Positions 19,648 to 29,928 of a DNA stretch of 64,000 nucleotides are shown piece after piece. Each line of letters starts with the position of its first letter. The stretch's first letter is position 1. A model generated the notes under the pieces. The model saw only the letters and a list, made by a program, of their open reading frames with translations, ran no database searches and was not told the origin of the DNA. Origin of the DNA: Rhizobiales bacterium SYSU XM002 (GTDB taxonomy: Bacteria; Pseudomonadota; Alphaproteobacteria; Rhizobiales; Beijerinckiaceae). A program made the translations under genes and the position numbers. The stretch covers positions 372,001 through 436,000 of the forward strand of contig VWVY01000001.1 of the NCBI GenBank assembly GCA_009846685.1, given 5' to 3'.

Positions 19648-21390
19648 ATGTTTAAACGGATTGCCTCGTCCTTCTCGTCATTGCGGGCGAAGCTCGCGCT
19701 CGCAGCCACGGGCATGGTTTTCCTGACCGCGCTTGCCATCGCGCTGATCGGCTATAGCCGGCTCGATGCCAAGATCGCAGAAGACATCGAGACACGCACG
19801 CTCTGGTCGCTCCGCGTCGCCACTCGCATCACGCAGGAGGCGCTGCCGGTCTTCGCGGTGCAGCGGAACGCGCAGGGGGAACCCGAATCACTGAAACTCA
19901 CACAACCGACAGCGCTTCTCGACAATTTCTCGGTCAACGAGTTGACGCAGGTCGTCGATGCAATTTCGGATGCCAACCGGGGCACAGCCACGATCTTCCG
20001 CTGGCAGGACGACAAGAAGGACTACATCCGAGTCGCGACCACCGTGAAGAAACCGGACGGCTCGCGTGCCGTTGGCACCTACCTCGGGCAGGGTGGCAAG
20101 GTCTATCCCTTCATGATGCGTCAGGAGGCCTATCGCGGCATCGCCATCATTCTCGGAGAACCCTATCAGACCGGCTACATGCCCATCGTCGACGGCGCGA
20201 ACAAGCCGGTAGGCATCCTCTACATTGGCGTGGGCAAGATTTCGGAACTCGCCGCCTCGACCTATGTTTTTCTGCGCGATCTGGTGATTGGCAGCCTGCT
20301 GGTGCTCGCATTCGGCATCCTGATGATCCTCGTCGTCACGGATCGCCTGCTGCGCCCGCTGCGCGCGGTCGCAACCGCGACGGATGAGCTTGCGTCTGGC
20401 GCGACCGACAGCACCATCCCTCACCAGAACCAGCAAGACGAGATCGGCACCATCGCCCGCGCCGTTGCCGGTTTCAGCGAGGCTGTGGCCAAGCAGCGCG
20501 AGCACGAGCAGAACCAGCAGGCTGAAGCCAAACGCATGGCTGAACGCAAGCTGGAGATGGATCGGCAGGTCGAACAATTCCGGGACTCGGTCGGCTCGCT
20601 CTTGAGCCGTCTCAAGTCGGGCGCGGAAGAGGTACGCACGACTTCCGGCTCCATTCAGGGCGTCGTTGCCCAGGTGAATTCCCGCGTCGGCGAGGGGCGC
20701 GATGCGGCGGACGACGGCGCCGGTGCCATCTCCGAGGTTGCGACCGCCACGAACCAATTCGCGAGTTCGATCGCCGAGATCGCCGGACGCTCCAACGAAG
20801 CCGCAACCATTGTCCGACGCGCCTCCGAGACCGGTCAGCATGCGGAATCGGTCGCGTCGGAGCTTGCGGTCGCGGTCGAGAAAATCGCAACGGCAGTGGC
20901 CTTTATTTCCTCGATTGCTTCGCAGACGAACCTGCTCGCGCTCAACGCGACCATTGAGGCCGCCCGTGCGGGCGAGGCCGGCAAGGGGTTCGCGGTCGTC
21001 GCTTCGGAAGTGAAGGAACTTTCCAACGGCACCTCCAAGGCCGCAACCGAGATCGCCGATCTCGTCCGTTCCATTGAGGGCGTGACCCAGGCTGTTACCG
21101 GCGCAACGCGAGAAATCGGGCAGGGACTTTCGTCCATCAACGAGACGACGCTGGTGATCGCGGCTGCCGTCACCGAGCAGGAACAGGTCACGCGGGATAT
21201 CGCCGCCAACGCCGATTCGGCTGCCCAGCGCAGTGACGTCGTCAGGGCCGGTTTTGCCGATGTCCTCGGGGCCATCGAAAATGCGACGCAAGCTGCCGGG
21301 CATCTCGATGCCCTGTCGAACGACTTTGCCCGCGCGTCGGACCAACTGGTCGATGAGATTGAAGGCTTCCTGCAGCGCATGGCCGCCTGA
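19648..21390 (+). CDS. Methyl-accepting chemotaxis protein with Cache domain
   Basis: Chemoreceptor of 580 residues. An N-terminal transmembrane helix (about 16-38) precedes a single periplasmic Cache-type sensor (about 40-205, containing [17 protein letters not shown] and [19 protein letters not shown]). A second helix (about 213-233) leads to a HAMP domain (about 234-290) and a cytoplasmic signalling domain whose hairpin tip reads [19 protein letters not shown]. The ATG at 19648 with GGGGG upstream is preferred to an in-frame TTG 36 bases earlier. No che gene is nearby, so it is an orphan receptor; the ligand is unknown. The leader after ppx (19583-19647) is AT-rich and likely contains its promoter. 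Confidence 0.93.
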   Translation: MFKRIASSFSSLRAKLALAATGMVFLTALAIALIGYSRLDAKIAEDIETRTLWSLRVATRITQEALPVFAVQRNAQGEPESLKLTQPTALLDNFSVNELTQVVDAISDANRGTATIFRWQDDKKDYIRVATTVKKPDGSRAVGTYLGQGGKVYPFMMRQEAYRGIAIILGEPYQTGYMPIVDGANKPVGILYIGVGKISELAASTYVFLRDLVIGSLLVLAFGILMILVVTDRLLRPLRAVATATDELASGATDSTIPHQNQQDEIGTIARAVAGFSEAVAKQREHEQNQQAEAKRMAERKLEMDRQVEQFRDSVGSLLSRLKSGAEEVRTTSGSIQGVVAQVNSRVGEGRDAADDGAGAISEVATATNQFASSIAEIAGRSNEAATIVRRASETGQHAESVASELAVAVEKIATAVAFISSIASQTNLLALNATIEAARAGEAGKGFAVVASEVKELSNGTSKAATEIADLVRSIEGVTQAVTGATREIGQGLSSINETTLVIAAAVTEQEQVTRDIAANADSAAQRSDVVRAGFADVLGAIENATQAAGHLDALSNDFARASDQLVDEIEGFLQRMAA

Positions 21391-21415
21391 GACGCCACTC
21401 CGCCCCCGAATTGGA

Positions 21416-21442
21416 AAAGCCCGGTTTCGTGCCGGGCTTTTT
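21416..21442 (+). terminator. Rho-independent terminator after the chemoreceptor gene
   Basis: AAAGCCCGG pairs perfectly with CCGGGCTTT across a 7-base loop, followed by TT. It sits 25 bases after the chemoreceptor stop, between convergent genes, so it may also serve rnd on the other strand, where the stem is followed by TTCC. Confidence 0.85.
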
Positions 21443-21470
21443 CGTATGCTGAGAGAGGACGTTCAGACGA

Positions 21471-22646
21471 CTACGGCTTGGCCGGCACCGCAACCACGCG
21501 TCCTTTTTCCAGCCCGAGCAGAACTTCGCCGCGGATGAGTCTGAGCGCGACTTGCCCGAATATCTCGCCTCGCCAGCCTTGCAGCACCGGCATATCGACC
21601 TCCGGTCGCGCTGCCAGCCGGTCGATATCGTCCGACGAGGCGACGAGCTTCGGTGCGATCTGGTTCTTCTCGCACACCGATTGCAGCAGCACCTTGAGCA
21701 ATTGAACAAGAGAGCCGCTCGCGCCGGCCCGTTCCGGCTCCGGCTGCGGGATAGTTGCCGGGTCGCGCGCCTTGCCGCGCTGGACGGCCTCCAGGATTTC
21801 CGCCCCGGCCTTCGACCGCTCGAAACCGTTGGGGATCGCACGCAGACGCGCAAGATCCTCGTTGTTGCGCGGCTGGGCGACGGCGATTTCCGCGAGCCCG
21901 TCGTCCTTGAGAATGCGCCCACGCGGTACGTCCCGCGTCTGCGCCTCACGCTCGCGCCAGGCAGCGAGTTCCATCAGGATCGCGCGCTCGACCGGCTTGC
22001 GGATGCGGGCCTTGACGCGCATCCACGCATCCTCCGGCCGGGCCTCGTATGTCGCCGGGTTGGAGAGGATCGCCATCTCGTCCGCGATCCAGTTGAGGCG
22101 GTCATGCTTCACCATGCGGTTGAGAAGCTTGGTGTAGACGATCCTGAGGTGCGTCACGTCAGCGGCCGCGTAGGTGAGCTGCGCCTCCGTCAGCGGTCGG
22201 CGCGACCAATCCGTGAAGCGGGACGACTTGTCGATGCGCGCATTGGCGAGGCTCGACGCTAGGCTCTCGTAGGAGACCTGCTCGCCGAAACCGCAGACCA
22301 TCGCCGCGACCTGCGTGTCGAACAGCGGCGCGGGAATGAGCCTGCCCTTGTTCCAGATGATCTCGAGGTCCTGCCGCGCGGCGTGGAACACCTTCACGAT
22401 CTTCTCGTCTGCCATCAGCGCAAGGAATGGCGCGAGGTCCATCTCCGGCGCGAGCGGATCGACGAGGACGATCTCCTCCGAGCTTGCCATCTGGATCAGG
22501 CAAAGTTTCGGGTAATAGGTCGTCTCGCGCAGAAATTCGGTATCGACCGTCACAAAATCATGGGTCGCGAGCCGCGCGCAGGCAGCCGCGAGATCAGCGG
22601 TCGTGGTGGTAAGCGGGGGAACGGGCAGGGTGGTCGCATGGGGCAT
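21471..22646 (-). CDS. rnd: Ribonuclease D
   Basis: 3'-to-5' exoribonuclease acting in tRNA maturation. The 391-residue protein has the DEDDy catalytic residues: Asp35 and Glu37 (VDTEF), Asp93 (HAARQDLEII), Tyr159 and Asp163 (YAAADV). An HRDC domain follows (about residues 205-285), then a second helical region. Length is normal for alphaproteobacterial RNase D. It is divergent from aspS, with 165 bases between them that include a TTGACA at about 22704 as a possible -35 element for aspS. Confidence 0.95.
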   Translation of the reverse strand: MPHATTLPVPPLTTTTADLAAACARLATHDFVTVDTEFLRETTYYPKLCLIQMASSEEIVLVDPLAPEMDLAPFLALMADEKIVKVFHAARQDLEIIWNKGRLIPAPLFDTQVAAMVCGFGEQVSYESLASSLANARIDKSSRFTDWSRRPLTEAQLTYAAADVTHLRIVYTKLLNRMVKHDRLNWIADEMAILSNPATYEARPEDAWMRVKARIRKPVERAILMELAAWREREAQTRDVPRGRILKDDGLAEIAVAQPRNNEDLARLRAIPNGFERSKAGAEILEAVQRGKARDPATIPQPEPERAGASGSLVQLLKVLLQSVCEKNQIAPKLVASSDDIDRLAARPEVDMPVLQGWRGEIFGQVALRLIRGEVLLGLEKGRVVAVPAKP

Positions 22647-22811
22647 AGGCCGCGCGCATAGCGGAAAAAAATGCGTTTGTCCTCCCCATATCGGCCTCCG
22701 CGCTTGACAATCGGAGGGTGGGGCCGCTCATGTCCGGCCCGAATGCGCGGCGGTGATGCGAGTCACGGGCCGCGAAAGCTGTTCGTCTGACGATTGAAAG
22801 ACCCGGGGATC

Positions 22812-24599
22812 ATGCACCTCTACCGCTCCCACACCTGCGGCGCGCTGCGCGCCGGCGATATCGGCTCCGAAGCGCGCCTTTCCGGCTGGTGCCATCGTAT
22901 CCGCGACCATGGCGGCGTGCTGTTCATCGACCTGCGCGACCATTACGGCATGACGCAGATCGTGGTCGATCCGGATTCGCCGGCCTTCAAGCTCGCCGAG
23001 AAAGTGCGCTCCGAGTGGGTGATCCGCGTCGATGGCAAGGTGCGCCAGCGCCCCGCCGGGACAGAGAACGCCAACCTGCCGACCGGGCAGGTGGAGATGT
23101 TCGTCACCGCGCTTGAAGTGCTGGGCGAGGCCAAGGAACTCCCGGTTCCGGTGTTCGGAGACCTCGAATATCCCGAGGATACGCGCCTGACCTATCGTTT
23201 CCTCGATCTCAGGCGCGAGAAGCTGCACGCCAACATCATGATGCGGGTGAAGGTCGTCGACCACATGCGCCAGGCCATGAAGGCTGCCGGCTTCAACGAA
23301 TTCGCGACGCCGATCCTCACAGCTTCCTCGCCGGAAGGCGCGCGCGACTTCCTCGTGCCGAGCCGCATCCATGCCGGCAAGTTCTACGCGCTGCCGCAGG
23401 CGCCGCAGCAGTACAAGCAGCTCCTGATGATGGCGGGCTTCGACCGCTATTTCCAGATTGCCCCGTGCTTTCGCGATGAAGACCCGCGCGCTGATCGTCT
23501 GCCGGGCGAATTCTACCAGCTCGACCTTGAGATGAGCTTTGTCGAGCAGGAAGATGTGTTCCGCACGATGGAGCCGATCATCGCCGGCATCTTCGAGACC
23601 TTCGGCGGTGGCCGCCCGGTCACGAAAAACTGGCCGCGCATTCCCTATGCCGAGGCCATGCGTAAATATGGCTCGGACAAGCCGGACCTGCGCAACCCGC
23701 TGGTGATGCAGAACGTTTCGGACGTGTTCCGCGATTCCGGGTTCAAGGTGTTCGCGCGCATTCTTGAGGATGCGAAGAACGAGGTCTGGGCCATTCCGGC
23801 ACCGGGCGGCGGCTCGCGCGGCTTCTGCGACCGCATGAACTCATGGGCGCAGGGCGAAGGCCAGCCGGGGCTCGGTTACATCATGTTCAAGGCCGATGGC
23901 GACAAGGTCGTCGGGCAGGGGCCGATCGCCAACAACATCGGCCCGGAGAAAGCCGAGGCGATCCGCGCGCAGCTCGGCCTCAAGGATGGTGACGCGGCTT
24001 TCTTCGCTGCCGGTAACCCGGAGAAATTCGCGAAGTTCGCCGGTGCCGCCCGCCTCAAGGTCGGCGAGGATCTGAACATCACCGACAAGAGCCGGTTCGA
24101 ATTCGCGTGGATCACCGATTTCCCGTTCTTCGAATACAACGAGGATGAGAAGAAGATCGACTTCTCGCACAACCCGTTCTCGATGCCGCAGGGTGGCCTT
24201 GAGGCGTTGAAGACGCAGGAGCCGCTCACCATCAAGGCGTTCCAGTACGACATCGCCTGCAACGGCTACGAACTCGCCTCCGGCGGCATTCGCAACCACA
24301 AGCCGGAAGCGATGGTCAAGGCGTTCGAGATCGCGGGCTACGGCGAGGAGACCGTCGTCGAGCGTTTCGGCGGTATGTATCGCGCCTTCCAGTACGGCGC
24401 GCCGCCGCATGGCGGCATGGCGGCCGGCGTCGACCGCATCGTGATGCTGCTGTGCGACGCGCAGAACCTGCGCGAGGTGGCGCTGTTCCCGATGAACCAG
24501 CGCGCCGAGGATCTGCTGATGGGTGCGCCCTCCGAGGCCACGGCCAAGCAGCTGCGTGAGCTTCACCTCCGCCTCAACCTGCCGGAGAAGGGCGCCTGA
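22812..24599 (+). CDS. aspS: Aspartyl-tRNA synthetase
   Basis: Class II synthetase of 595 residues. It has an N-terminal OB-fold anticodon-binding domain (about 1-105), the catalytic core with motif 2 around [15 protein letters not shown], a bacterial-type GAD insertion (about 290-420), and motif 3 in [15 protein letters not shown] near the C-terminus. I chose the ATG at 22812 ([12 protein letters not shown]), which has GGGG 5 bases upstream and matches the usual MHxYRTHxCG start; a TTG 18 bases earlier is less likely. It directly precedes the ABC exporter gene. Confidence 0.97.
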   Translation: MHLYRSHTCGALRAGDIGSEARLSGWCHRIRDHGGVLFIDLRDHYGMTQIVVDPDSPAFKLAEKVRSEWVIRVDGKVRQRPAGTENANLPTGQVEMFVTALEVLGEAKELPVPVFGDLEYPEDTRLTYRFLDLRREKLHANIMMRVKVVDHMRQAMKAAGFNEFATPILTASSPEGARDFLVPSRIHAGKFYALPQAPQQYKQLLMMAGFDRYFQIAPCFRDEDPRADRLPGEFYQLDLEMSFVEQEDVFRTMEPIIAGIFETFGGGRPVTKNWPRIPYAEAMRKYGSDKPDLRNPLVMQNVSDVFRDSGFKVFARILEDAKNEVWAIPAPGGGSRGFCDRMNSWAQGEGQPGLGYIMFKADGDKVVGQGPIANNIGPEKAEAIRAQLGLKDGDAAFFAAGNPEKFAKFAGAARLKVGEDLNITDKSRFEFAWITDFPFFEYNEDEKKIDFSHNPFSMPQGGLEALKTQEPLTIKAFQYDIACNGYELASGGIRNHKPEAMVKAFEIAGYGEETVVERFGGMYRAFQYGAPPHGGMAAGVDRIVMLLCDAQNLREVALFPMNQRAEDLLMGAPSEATAKQLRELHLRLNLPEKGA

Positions 24600-24651
24600 G
24601 CATGGCTGCCCCGGCTCGCGCGAAGCCCATACGCATGAAGGATGGCCGTTG

Positions 24652-26403
24652 ATGGCGGCCGATCCGCATCGCTGGGCGGACCTCCGGCGGCTGTTGACCG
24701 AGACCGGCCGTCGCTATCTGCCGCGCTACATTCTCGCGCTGGTGCTGCTCGGCGTGGTTTCCGCTACTACCGCCGCGACCGCCTGGCTGATGAAAGATGT
24801 CATCAACGAGGTCTTCATCGCCAAGAGCCAGTCGGCGCTGATTTTCGTCGCGGTCGCGGTACTGGTCATCTATGTCGCGCGCGGCGCGGCCTCCTACGGG
24901 CAGGGTGTGATCCTCGCGAAAATCGGCAACGCCATCGTCGCGGAGGGGCAGACGCGGCTGGTCTCGGCGCTGCTCGCGCGCGAGGTCGATGCGCTCTCTA
25001 AATCCACCTCTTCGGAGCTTGTCCAGAAGCAGTTGCTCGCGGCGGAAAGCACGCGGTCGCTGCTTCAGGTGCTGGTGACGGTGGTGGGCCGCGATTTCCT
25101 CACGCTGGTCGGCCTGATCTTCGTGATGGTGGTGCAAGACCCCTTCATTTCGTCCATCGTGCTGCTCGCGCTTCCTGTCGCGGCGGTGCTGATCGCCGGG
25201 CTCGGCGGCAAGATCGGCAAGGTGACGAAAAAGCATGTCACCATCGGCGTTTCCATCGCCGACCAGATGCGGCAAATCGTGCAGGGCTTCCGCGTCGTGA
25301 AAGCCTTCGGCATAGAGGATCGGCTAGGGAACCGTCTCAAGGGCGTCATCAACGAGCAGAACGCCAACGCCGACCGCGCCGCCGTGCTGATGGCGCGCAC
25401 GCAGCCCATCGTCGAGACGCTGGCGGGTATCGCCGTCGCGCTGGTTATCCTCTATGGCGGCTGGCGGGTGATCGGTCATGGCGCGACGCCGGGCGCGTTC
25501 TTCTCGTTCATCACCGCTCTGCTGTTGGCTTACGATCCCGCCCGGCGGCTCGCCAGCGCGCGGCTCCAGATCGCGCAGGGGCTGGTGGGCCTGCGGCTCT
25601 TCTACGAGATCCTCGATGAGCCCGTCATGCCTCGTCATGCGGACGCTCCGGACGCTGGGACCGCGCCACTCGCCGGTGAAATCGCCTTCGAGAACGTTTC
25701 CTTCGCCTATGGCGAGGGCAGCAATGTGCTGCACGACGTCTCGATCCTGTTTGAAAAAGGCAAGACGACGGCGCTCGTCGGCGGCTCTGGTTCGGGAAAA
25801 TCAACGATCCTGAGCCTCATCCTCGGCTTCTGGATGCCACAGGCGGGCACGATCCGCTTCGACGGGCGCGAGGCGGGAACCATCCCGATCGAAGCGCTGC
25901 GCGGGAACATGGCCTATGTCGGGCAAGATGCGTTCCTGTTCGACGGTTCGGTGCGCGAGAACATCGGCTATGGCAAGCCCGGCGCGCGCGAGGACGAGAT
26001 CGTCGCCGCAGCCCGCTTCGCCCACGCGCATGACTTTATCGAGGTACTGCCACAGGGCTACGATACGCCGGTGGGCGAACTCGCCGGGCGCCTCTCGGGC
26101 GGGCAGCGCAGTCGCATAGCCATTGCCCGCGCCTTCCTCCGCGATGCGCCGATCCTGCTGCTCGACGAGCCGACCGCCGCGCTCGACGCCCAATCCGAGG
26201 AAGCACTGCGAGGCACGCTTGCAGAGCTTGCGCAGGGGCGGACGACGATCCTCGTCGCCCATCGCCTCGCGAGCGTGACCCGCGCCGATCAGATTGTGGT
26301 GCTGAACGAGGGCAGGGTGGTCGAACAAGGCGCCCACGCCCAGCTTGTCACGCAGGGCGGTGCTTATTCGCGACTCTATCGGCTCCAGATCGGGGAAGGT
26401 TGA
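24652..26403 (+). CDS. ABC exporter, MsbA/PglK-like half transporter
   Basis: Type IV ABC exporter half-transporter of 583 residues that should dimerise to flip a lipid or lipid-linked glycan. Six transmembrane helices lie at about residues 15-315. The nucleotide-binding domain has Walker A GGSGSGKST at 377-385, signature LSGGQ at 481-485, and Walker B ILLLDEPTAALD near residue 500. The ATG at 24652 was chosen because the protein homology begins at MAADPHRW; the open frame upstream overlaps aspS. Context splits two ways: MsbA (lipid A flippase) or, because a glycan gene island begins immediately after it with a 3-base spacing, a lipid-linked oligosaccharide flippase. Confidence 0.92.
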   Translation: MAADPHRWADLRRLLTETGRRYLPRYILALVLLGVVSATTAATAWLMKDVINEVFIAKSQSALIFVAVAVLVIYVARGAASYGQGVILAKIGNAIVAEGQTRLVSALLAREVDALSKSTSSELVQKQLLAAESTRSLLQVLVTVVGRDFLTLVGLIFVMVVQDPFISSIVLLALPVAAVLIAGLGGKIGKVTKKHVTIGVSIADQMRQIVQGFRVVKAFGIEDRLGNRLKGVINEQNANADRAAVLMARTQPIVETLAGIAVALVILYGGWRVIGHGATPGAFFSFITALLLAYDPARRLASARLQIAQGLVGLRLFYEILDEPVMPRHADAPDAGTAPLAGEIAFENVSFAYGEGSNVLHDVSILFEKGKTTALVGGSGSGKSTILSLILGFWMPQAGTIRFDGREAGTIPIEALRGNMAYVGQDAFLFDGSVRENIGYGKPGAREDEIVAAARFAHAHDFIEVLPQGYDTPVGELAGRLSGGQRSRIAIARAFLRDAPILLLDEPTAALDAQSEEALRGTLAELAQGRTTILVAHRLASVTRADQIVVLNEGRVVEQGAHAQLVTQGGAYSRLYRLQIGEG

Positions 26404-26405
26404 CC

Positions 26406-27131
26406 ATGCAGCCAAAACAGATCGTCAAGGCGCTCATCAGCCCTAAATACATGGCCGAACTCATCCGTTTCCGCAGGGAAAGCGCCGCGCTCGGCCTGCC
26501 GGTGCCGAAGCTGACCAAAATCCGCCCGATCGACGAGGCGACCGCGACCACCGGCTTCGATACGCATTACGTCTATCACACCGGTTGGGCGGCGCGGATT
26601 CTCGCGAAATCGAAGCCGGAACGCCACGTCGATATCGGCTCGTCGCTTTTCTTCGTCTCGATCGCCTCGGCCTTCGTGCCGATGATCCACTACGATTACC
26701 GCCCGCCGGCGTTCGACATGCCGGGCGCGGAAACCGGAGCGGCGGACCTTCTCAACCTGCATTTTGCCGATAACTCGATCGCCTCGCTCTCATGCATGCA
26801 TGTCGTGGAGCATGTCGGGCTCGGACGCTATGGCGACGCGCTTGATCCCGCAGGTGACGCGCGCGCCTGCGCCGAGCTTTCGCGCGTGCTGGCGCCGGGC
26901 GGGCAACTGCTGTTCGTCACACCGGTCGGACAGCCAGAAATCCATTTCAACGCCCATCGCATCTACAGCTACGAGGCGGTGCTGGCGCTGTTTCCCGATC
27001 TTGAACTCGCTGAATTCGCGCTCATCACCGACAAGCGCGACGGCGCCACGCTGGTTTGGGATGCTGAGCCCGCGCGGGTCGCGAAGCAGCGCTATGGCTG
27101 CGGCTGTTTCGTATTCCGGAAGAAAGCATAG
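26406..27131 (+). CDS. DUF268-like class I methyltransferase
   Basis: The 241-residue protein looks like a class I SAM-dependent methyltransferase fold of the DUF268 group: HVDIGSSLFF replaces the usual glycine-rich motif I, followed by SCMHVVEHVGLGRYGD as the post-motif region and ELSRVLAPGGQLLFVTPVG as motif III. I chose the ATG at 26406, seven bases after GGGGAAGG; a TTG six bases earlier is possible. It is coupled to the exporter gene upstream. The likely role is O-methylation of a glycan or its lipid carrier, inferred from context only. Confidence 0.8.
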   Translation: MQPKQIVKALISPKYMAELIRFRRESAALGLPVPKLTKIRPIDEATATTGFDTHYVYHTGWAARILAKSKPERHVDIGSSLFFVSIASAFVPMIHYDYRPPAFDMPGAETGAADLLNLHFADNSIASLSCMHVVEHVGLGRYGDALDPAGDARACAELSRVLAPGGQLLFVTPVGQPEIHFNAHRIYSYEAVLALFPDLELAEFALITDKRDGATLVWDAEPARVAKQRYGCGCFVFRKKA

Positions 27132-27134
27132 TCC

Positions 27135-28169
27135 CTATTTCTGAACGCGCAGCGCGATCCCGGTCGGCTGCGGGCGGATGAAATAGGCATCGTAGTTGCC
27201 AATCTTCGCGCGGTCGGGCTGCAACTCGCCAAGCAGTTTCTGCAAATCCTTGTCCGGCACCTGATGCTGGAAGGCGTGCGAGCCATACATATCGAAAGTG
27301 TTCAGCACGGTCTGGCGATAGACGCGCTTCTTGTGGTCGAGCCAGCTTTCGCCCGCCTCGCGCGGCACCTTGCCGGTGAGCGAGAGCCGCAGCTTGTTGG
27401 TGATTGAGCCGATGATCGGGATGCAGCGCAGCACGCCCATGAGCCGCGAATAACCCAGAATCCATTTGAAGGGGAGTTTCCCGAGCAGCTTGCGCATCGG
27501 GCCGTAAGTGAGATGGGTGCGGATGAAGGTCATCACCGAGGGTTTGCCGGCGCGGTAGCAGTTGAACACGAACTCCCCGCCCGGCGCGACGATGCGATAG
27601 AGCGCCTTCGCGGTCTTCTCGACACTCTCGGTGTGCTGGATCACGTTGTGGCAGATGACAATACCGGGAATCACCTCGGCGCGGATCGGCGGCGCGTCGA
27701 TCGAACATTGGATGACCGTGAAATTCGGCCATTGCCCGCTCGCGATATTGCGGTTCACCACATCATCGACGCTGTGCGACAGCTCCAGCATGATGACCTG
27801 CTTCGCGCCGGCCTCCAGCATCCAGAGCGATTGCGAGCCCGAACCGCCACCACAATCGACGATGATCCGGTCCTTGAAGGCCTCCGTCGAGCCGAAGGTC
27901 GCGCCGACCGTGTGTTCCAGCCAGTTCTGCTTGAAATCGGTGTAGTTGAAGTGGTTCCACTGATCGCCGAAGGATCTCACGCCCTCGTAGAGTTCCGGCT
28001 CTACGAAGCGGGGGATGCGGTTGACGATCGGATAGATCTTGCCCGAGGGCGCGACGAGACGCCCGGCGATGACATGGCCATCCTCCTCACGGTCAACCTC
28101 AAGCGCCAGCGGCGCGCCGGTCGCGGGATCGCACAGCAGCGGGAGGATGTCGCGGTGCATGGCGCTCAC
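27135..28169 (-). CDS. SAM-dependent methyltransferase with Trm112-like N-terminus
   Basis: The 344-residue protein starts with a short Trm112-like domain (about 1-60: LLCDPATGAPL and GKIYPIVNRIPRFV), usual in bacterial sugar or lipid methyltransferases, followed by a Rossmann methyltransferase domain (about 100-220) with VDCGGGSGSQSLWM as motif I and NVIQHTESVEKTAKALYRIVAPGG later. The C-terminal 120 residues contain a hydrophobic stretch (ILGYSRLMGVLRCIPIIG). Its GTG start overlaps the stop of the FkbM gene (GTGA); an ATG three codons later is the alternative. It is the last gene of a minus-strand operon of three. Confidence 0.87.
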   Translation of the reverse strand: MSAMHRDILPLLCDPATGAPLALEVDREEDGHVIAGRLVAPSGKIYPIVNRIPRFVEPELYEGVRSFGDQWNHFNYTDFKQNWLEHTVGATFGSTEAFKDRIIVDCGGGSGSQSLWMLEAGAKQVIMLELSHSVDDVVNRNIASGQWPNFTVIQCSIDAPPIRAEVIPGIVICHNVIQHTESVEKTAKALYRIVAPGGEFVFNCYRAGKPSVMTFIRTHLTYGPMRKLLGKLPFKWILGYSRLMGVLRCIPIIGSITNKLRLSLTGKVPREAGESWLDHKKRVYRQTVLNTFDMYGSHAFQHQVPDKDLQKLLGELQPDRAKIGNYDAYFIRPQPTGIALRVQK

Positions 28170-28921
28170 CCCCGCTTGAAGAGGTAGGTCGTCTTGGCCT
28201 CGAAATACGGTAGGCCCAGGTTGAGCAGCAGTTCCGGGATGACCGCGCGCGAGACCGACTTGTGGTGCACGCGCCAGACCTTGTACCCCCGGAACACCTC
28301 GAACACGCGCTTGGTCATCGGGAAGGTCTTGTGAAAGCGCGGATGGCTGCCGGCGGCAAAGCGCGGGTGGAACGAGACGAGCGCCGAAAGGTCGGTGCGC
28401 GCCGCAAGGTTGGTCAGTTGCGGAACGATCGAATATTCCGCACCTTCGGTGTCGATCTTGAGGAACACCGGGCCGCGGTCGATCAGCGCCGCGATCTCGT
28501 CGGGCGTGATGGTCTCGACCTCCCAGGTCACATCAGAGCCGGTGTGGTGCACGCTCGACATCGAATCGCCTTGCGCTTTCTTGGCACCAAGCTTGAGCTT
28601 GCCCTTGCTCGGCCACACCGCCTTTTCGATGACCGTGATCTTGCCCGCGAGCGACGGATTGAGCGCAATATTGGCCTTAAGCTGCCGCGCTGCTTCCGGA
28701 TCGGGCTCGAAGGAGATCACGCGGCGCGCCTTCGTCGCCGCAAAGAGTGTGACGGGGCCGATCCAGGCGCCGAAATCGAGCACGGTCGTTTCGGGGGTGA
28801 TGCTGGCGCCAATCGCCTCGAAGGTCGCCGGTTCCCAGTGCCCCGAGGTTGCACGTTCCCAGAAGGCTGCGTTCTCATCGGTCACTGCGAAGCTCGCCGA
28901 TCCGATCCGCACGTCACGCAT
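28166..28921 (-). CDS. FkbM family methyltransferase
   Basis: The 251-residue protein has the FkbM arrangement: TTVLDFGAWIGPVTLFAA as SAM motif I (about residues 50-67), ISFEPDPEAARQLKANIALNP as motif II, and VFLKIDTEGAEYSIVPQL, the family hallmark KIDxEGxE. FkbM proteins methylate hydroxyl groups of sugars and polyketides. I chose the ATG at 28921, which overlaps the stop of the upstream gene; the frame is open further but that would run far into the neighbour. Middle gene of a three-gene minus-strand operon. Confidence 0.88.
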   Translation of the reverse strand: MRDVRIGSASFAVTDENAAFWERATSGHWEPATFEAIGASITPETTVLDFGAWIGPVTLFAATKARRVISFEPDPEAARQLKANIALNPSLAGKITVIEKAVWPSKGKLKLGAKKAQGDSMSSVHHTGSDVTWEVETITPDEIAALIDRGPVFLKIDTEGAEYSIVPQLTNLAARTDLSALVSFHPRFAAGSHPRFHKTFPMTKRVFEVFRGYKVWRVHHKSVSRAVIPELLLNLGLPYFEAKTTYLFKRG

Positions 28922-29810
28922 GACTGTCCCCAATTCCCGTTTCAATAGCCCGTCGCAACGGGTTCGGCGCCAGCAATCCGGCGCGCAGCAGGCTTCGAGA
29001 GCCATAGAGCACCGGTGCGGCAGCAATCGCCCTGATGATCCTTCCGAGCGGCATCCGCGTGGTATCGGCAACGACAATTTCGCCGGTTCCGCCCATGCTG
29101 GCCTTGATCCATCCAAGCTGCCGGTTGGCAGCTTCGCCGTTTTCAGCAACCAGCACCGCCGGACCTTGCGAAGGGTAGGGGCCATAGAGCGCCTTGAGCC
29201 GGTCCGCCGCCTCGCGCCCGATATCTGTGTTGCTTTCCGGGCACGAAACCTCGTTGAGCAGCGCCGTGCGCATCGCGGTCGCGCGGCGGAGCAGCTCCAC
29301 GGGGCGGGGACGGAAGATACCGTCGACCATCGCGCGCTGGAAGAAGCGCTGGCGGCCCATGTTGAGCGTCACCAGCAGCAAGGTCTCGGCCGGCACGCCG
29401 AGGTGATCCATCGCCACGAGGCGCGGCAGGATTTCGGCGGCAAACGCGCCGAGGCTCGCATCGGCGCCGTGGAACAGCACCAGTGCCGGCTCGCGCTTCA
29501 CGATCTTGCCGCCGAGATAAACAGTGAGATCGTCGGCGGGCGAGGGGGCGCTCTGGCCGGCGATCCGCTTGCCGTCGAGAAACAGATTGCCCGAGCCGCC
29601 GTTGACATCGACAGGCGCAGCGCTTTCGCGCCACAGGAGCGTTCCGCCGCCGTGCTGCATCTCGACGCGCGGCACCCATTGCACGTCGGAGGCAGGCGCC
29701 TCCTCCCGGAAAGGCCGCATCGCCGCGCTCGCCGCCGCGATCCAGCCCGGCGCGAGATGCTCCGCGAAGAGCCGCAGGGTAGGCCGAAACAGGGCTTGAC
29801 TGGCAGACAT
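28914..29810 (-). CDS. Unknown protein, possibly GT61-like transferase
   Basis: I do not firmly recognise this 298-residue protein. The middle part (LVLFHGADASLGAFAAEILPRL near residue 150) and the later NMGRQRFFQRAMVDGI resemble the layout of DUF563/GT61 proteins, where a glycine- and histidine-containing turn precedes an E-x-LPRL helix, but the canonical residues are not all present. No signal peptide is evident. The start at 29810 (MSASQALF) was chosen because the upstream extension is arginine-rich and lies in the divergent promoter region. It is the first gene of an operon with two methyltransferases, so a role in the same glycan is likely. Confidence 0.6.
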   Translation of the reverse strand: MSASQALFRPTLRLFAEHLAPGWIAAASAAMRPFREEAPASDVQWVPRVEMQHGGGTLLWRESAAPVDVNGGSGNLFLDGKRIAGQSAPSPADDLTVYLGGKIVKREPALVLFHGADASLGAFAAEILPRLVAMDHLGVPAETLLLVTLNMGRQRFFQRAMVDGIFRPRPVELLRRATAMRTALLNEVSCPESNTDIGREAADRLKALYGPYPSQGPAVLVAENGEAANRQLGWIKASMGGTGEIVVADTTRMPLGRIIRAIAAAPVLYGSRSLLRAGLLAPNPLRRAIETGIGDSHA

Positions 29811-29928
29811 GGTCCTCACATGAAATGGCCGGCACGCACGACGGAGGCGCCGTCGTCGCGCGTTCGATACCGGCTTTTCTTGCCGCGTGACAGCAAAAAT
29901 TGTTCCCCGTTGCGGGAATCGGAGTGGC

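Noticed and set aside
22704-22733. Sigma-70 promoter for aspS from TTGACA
   Set aside because: The -35 element is perfect but no good -10 hexamer lies 16-18 bases downstream, so it is mentioned only as a possible element.
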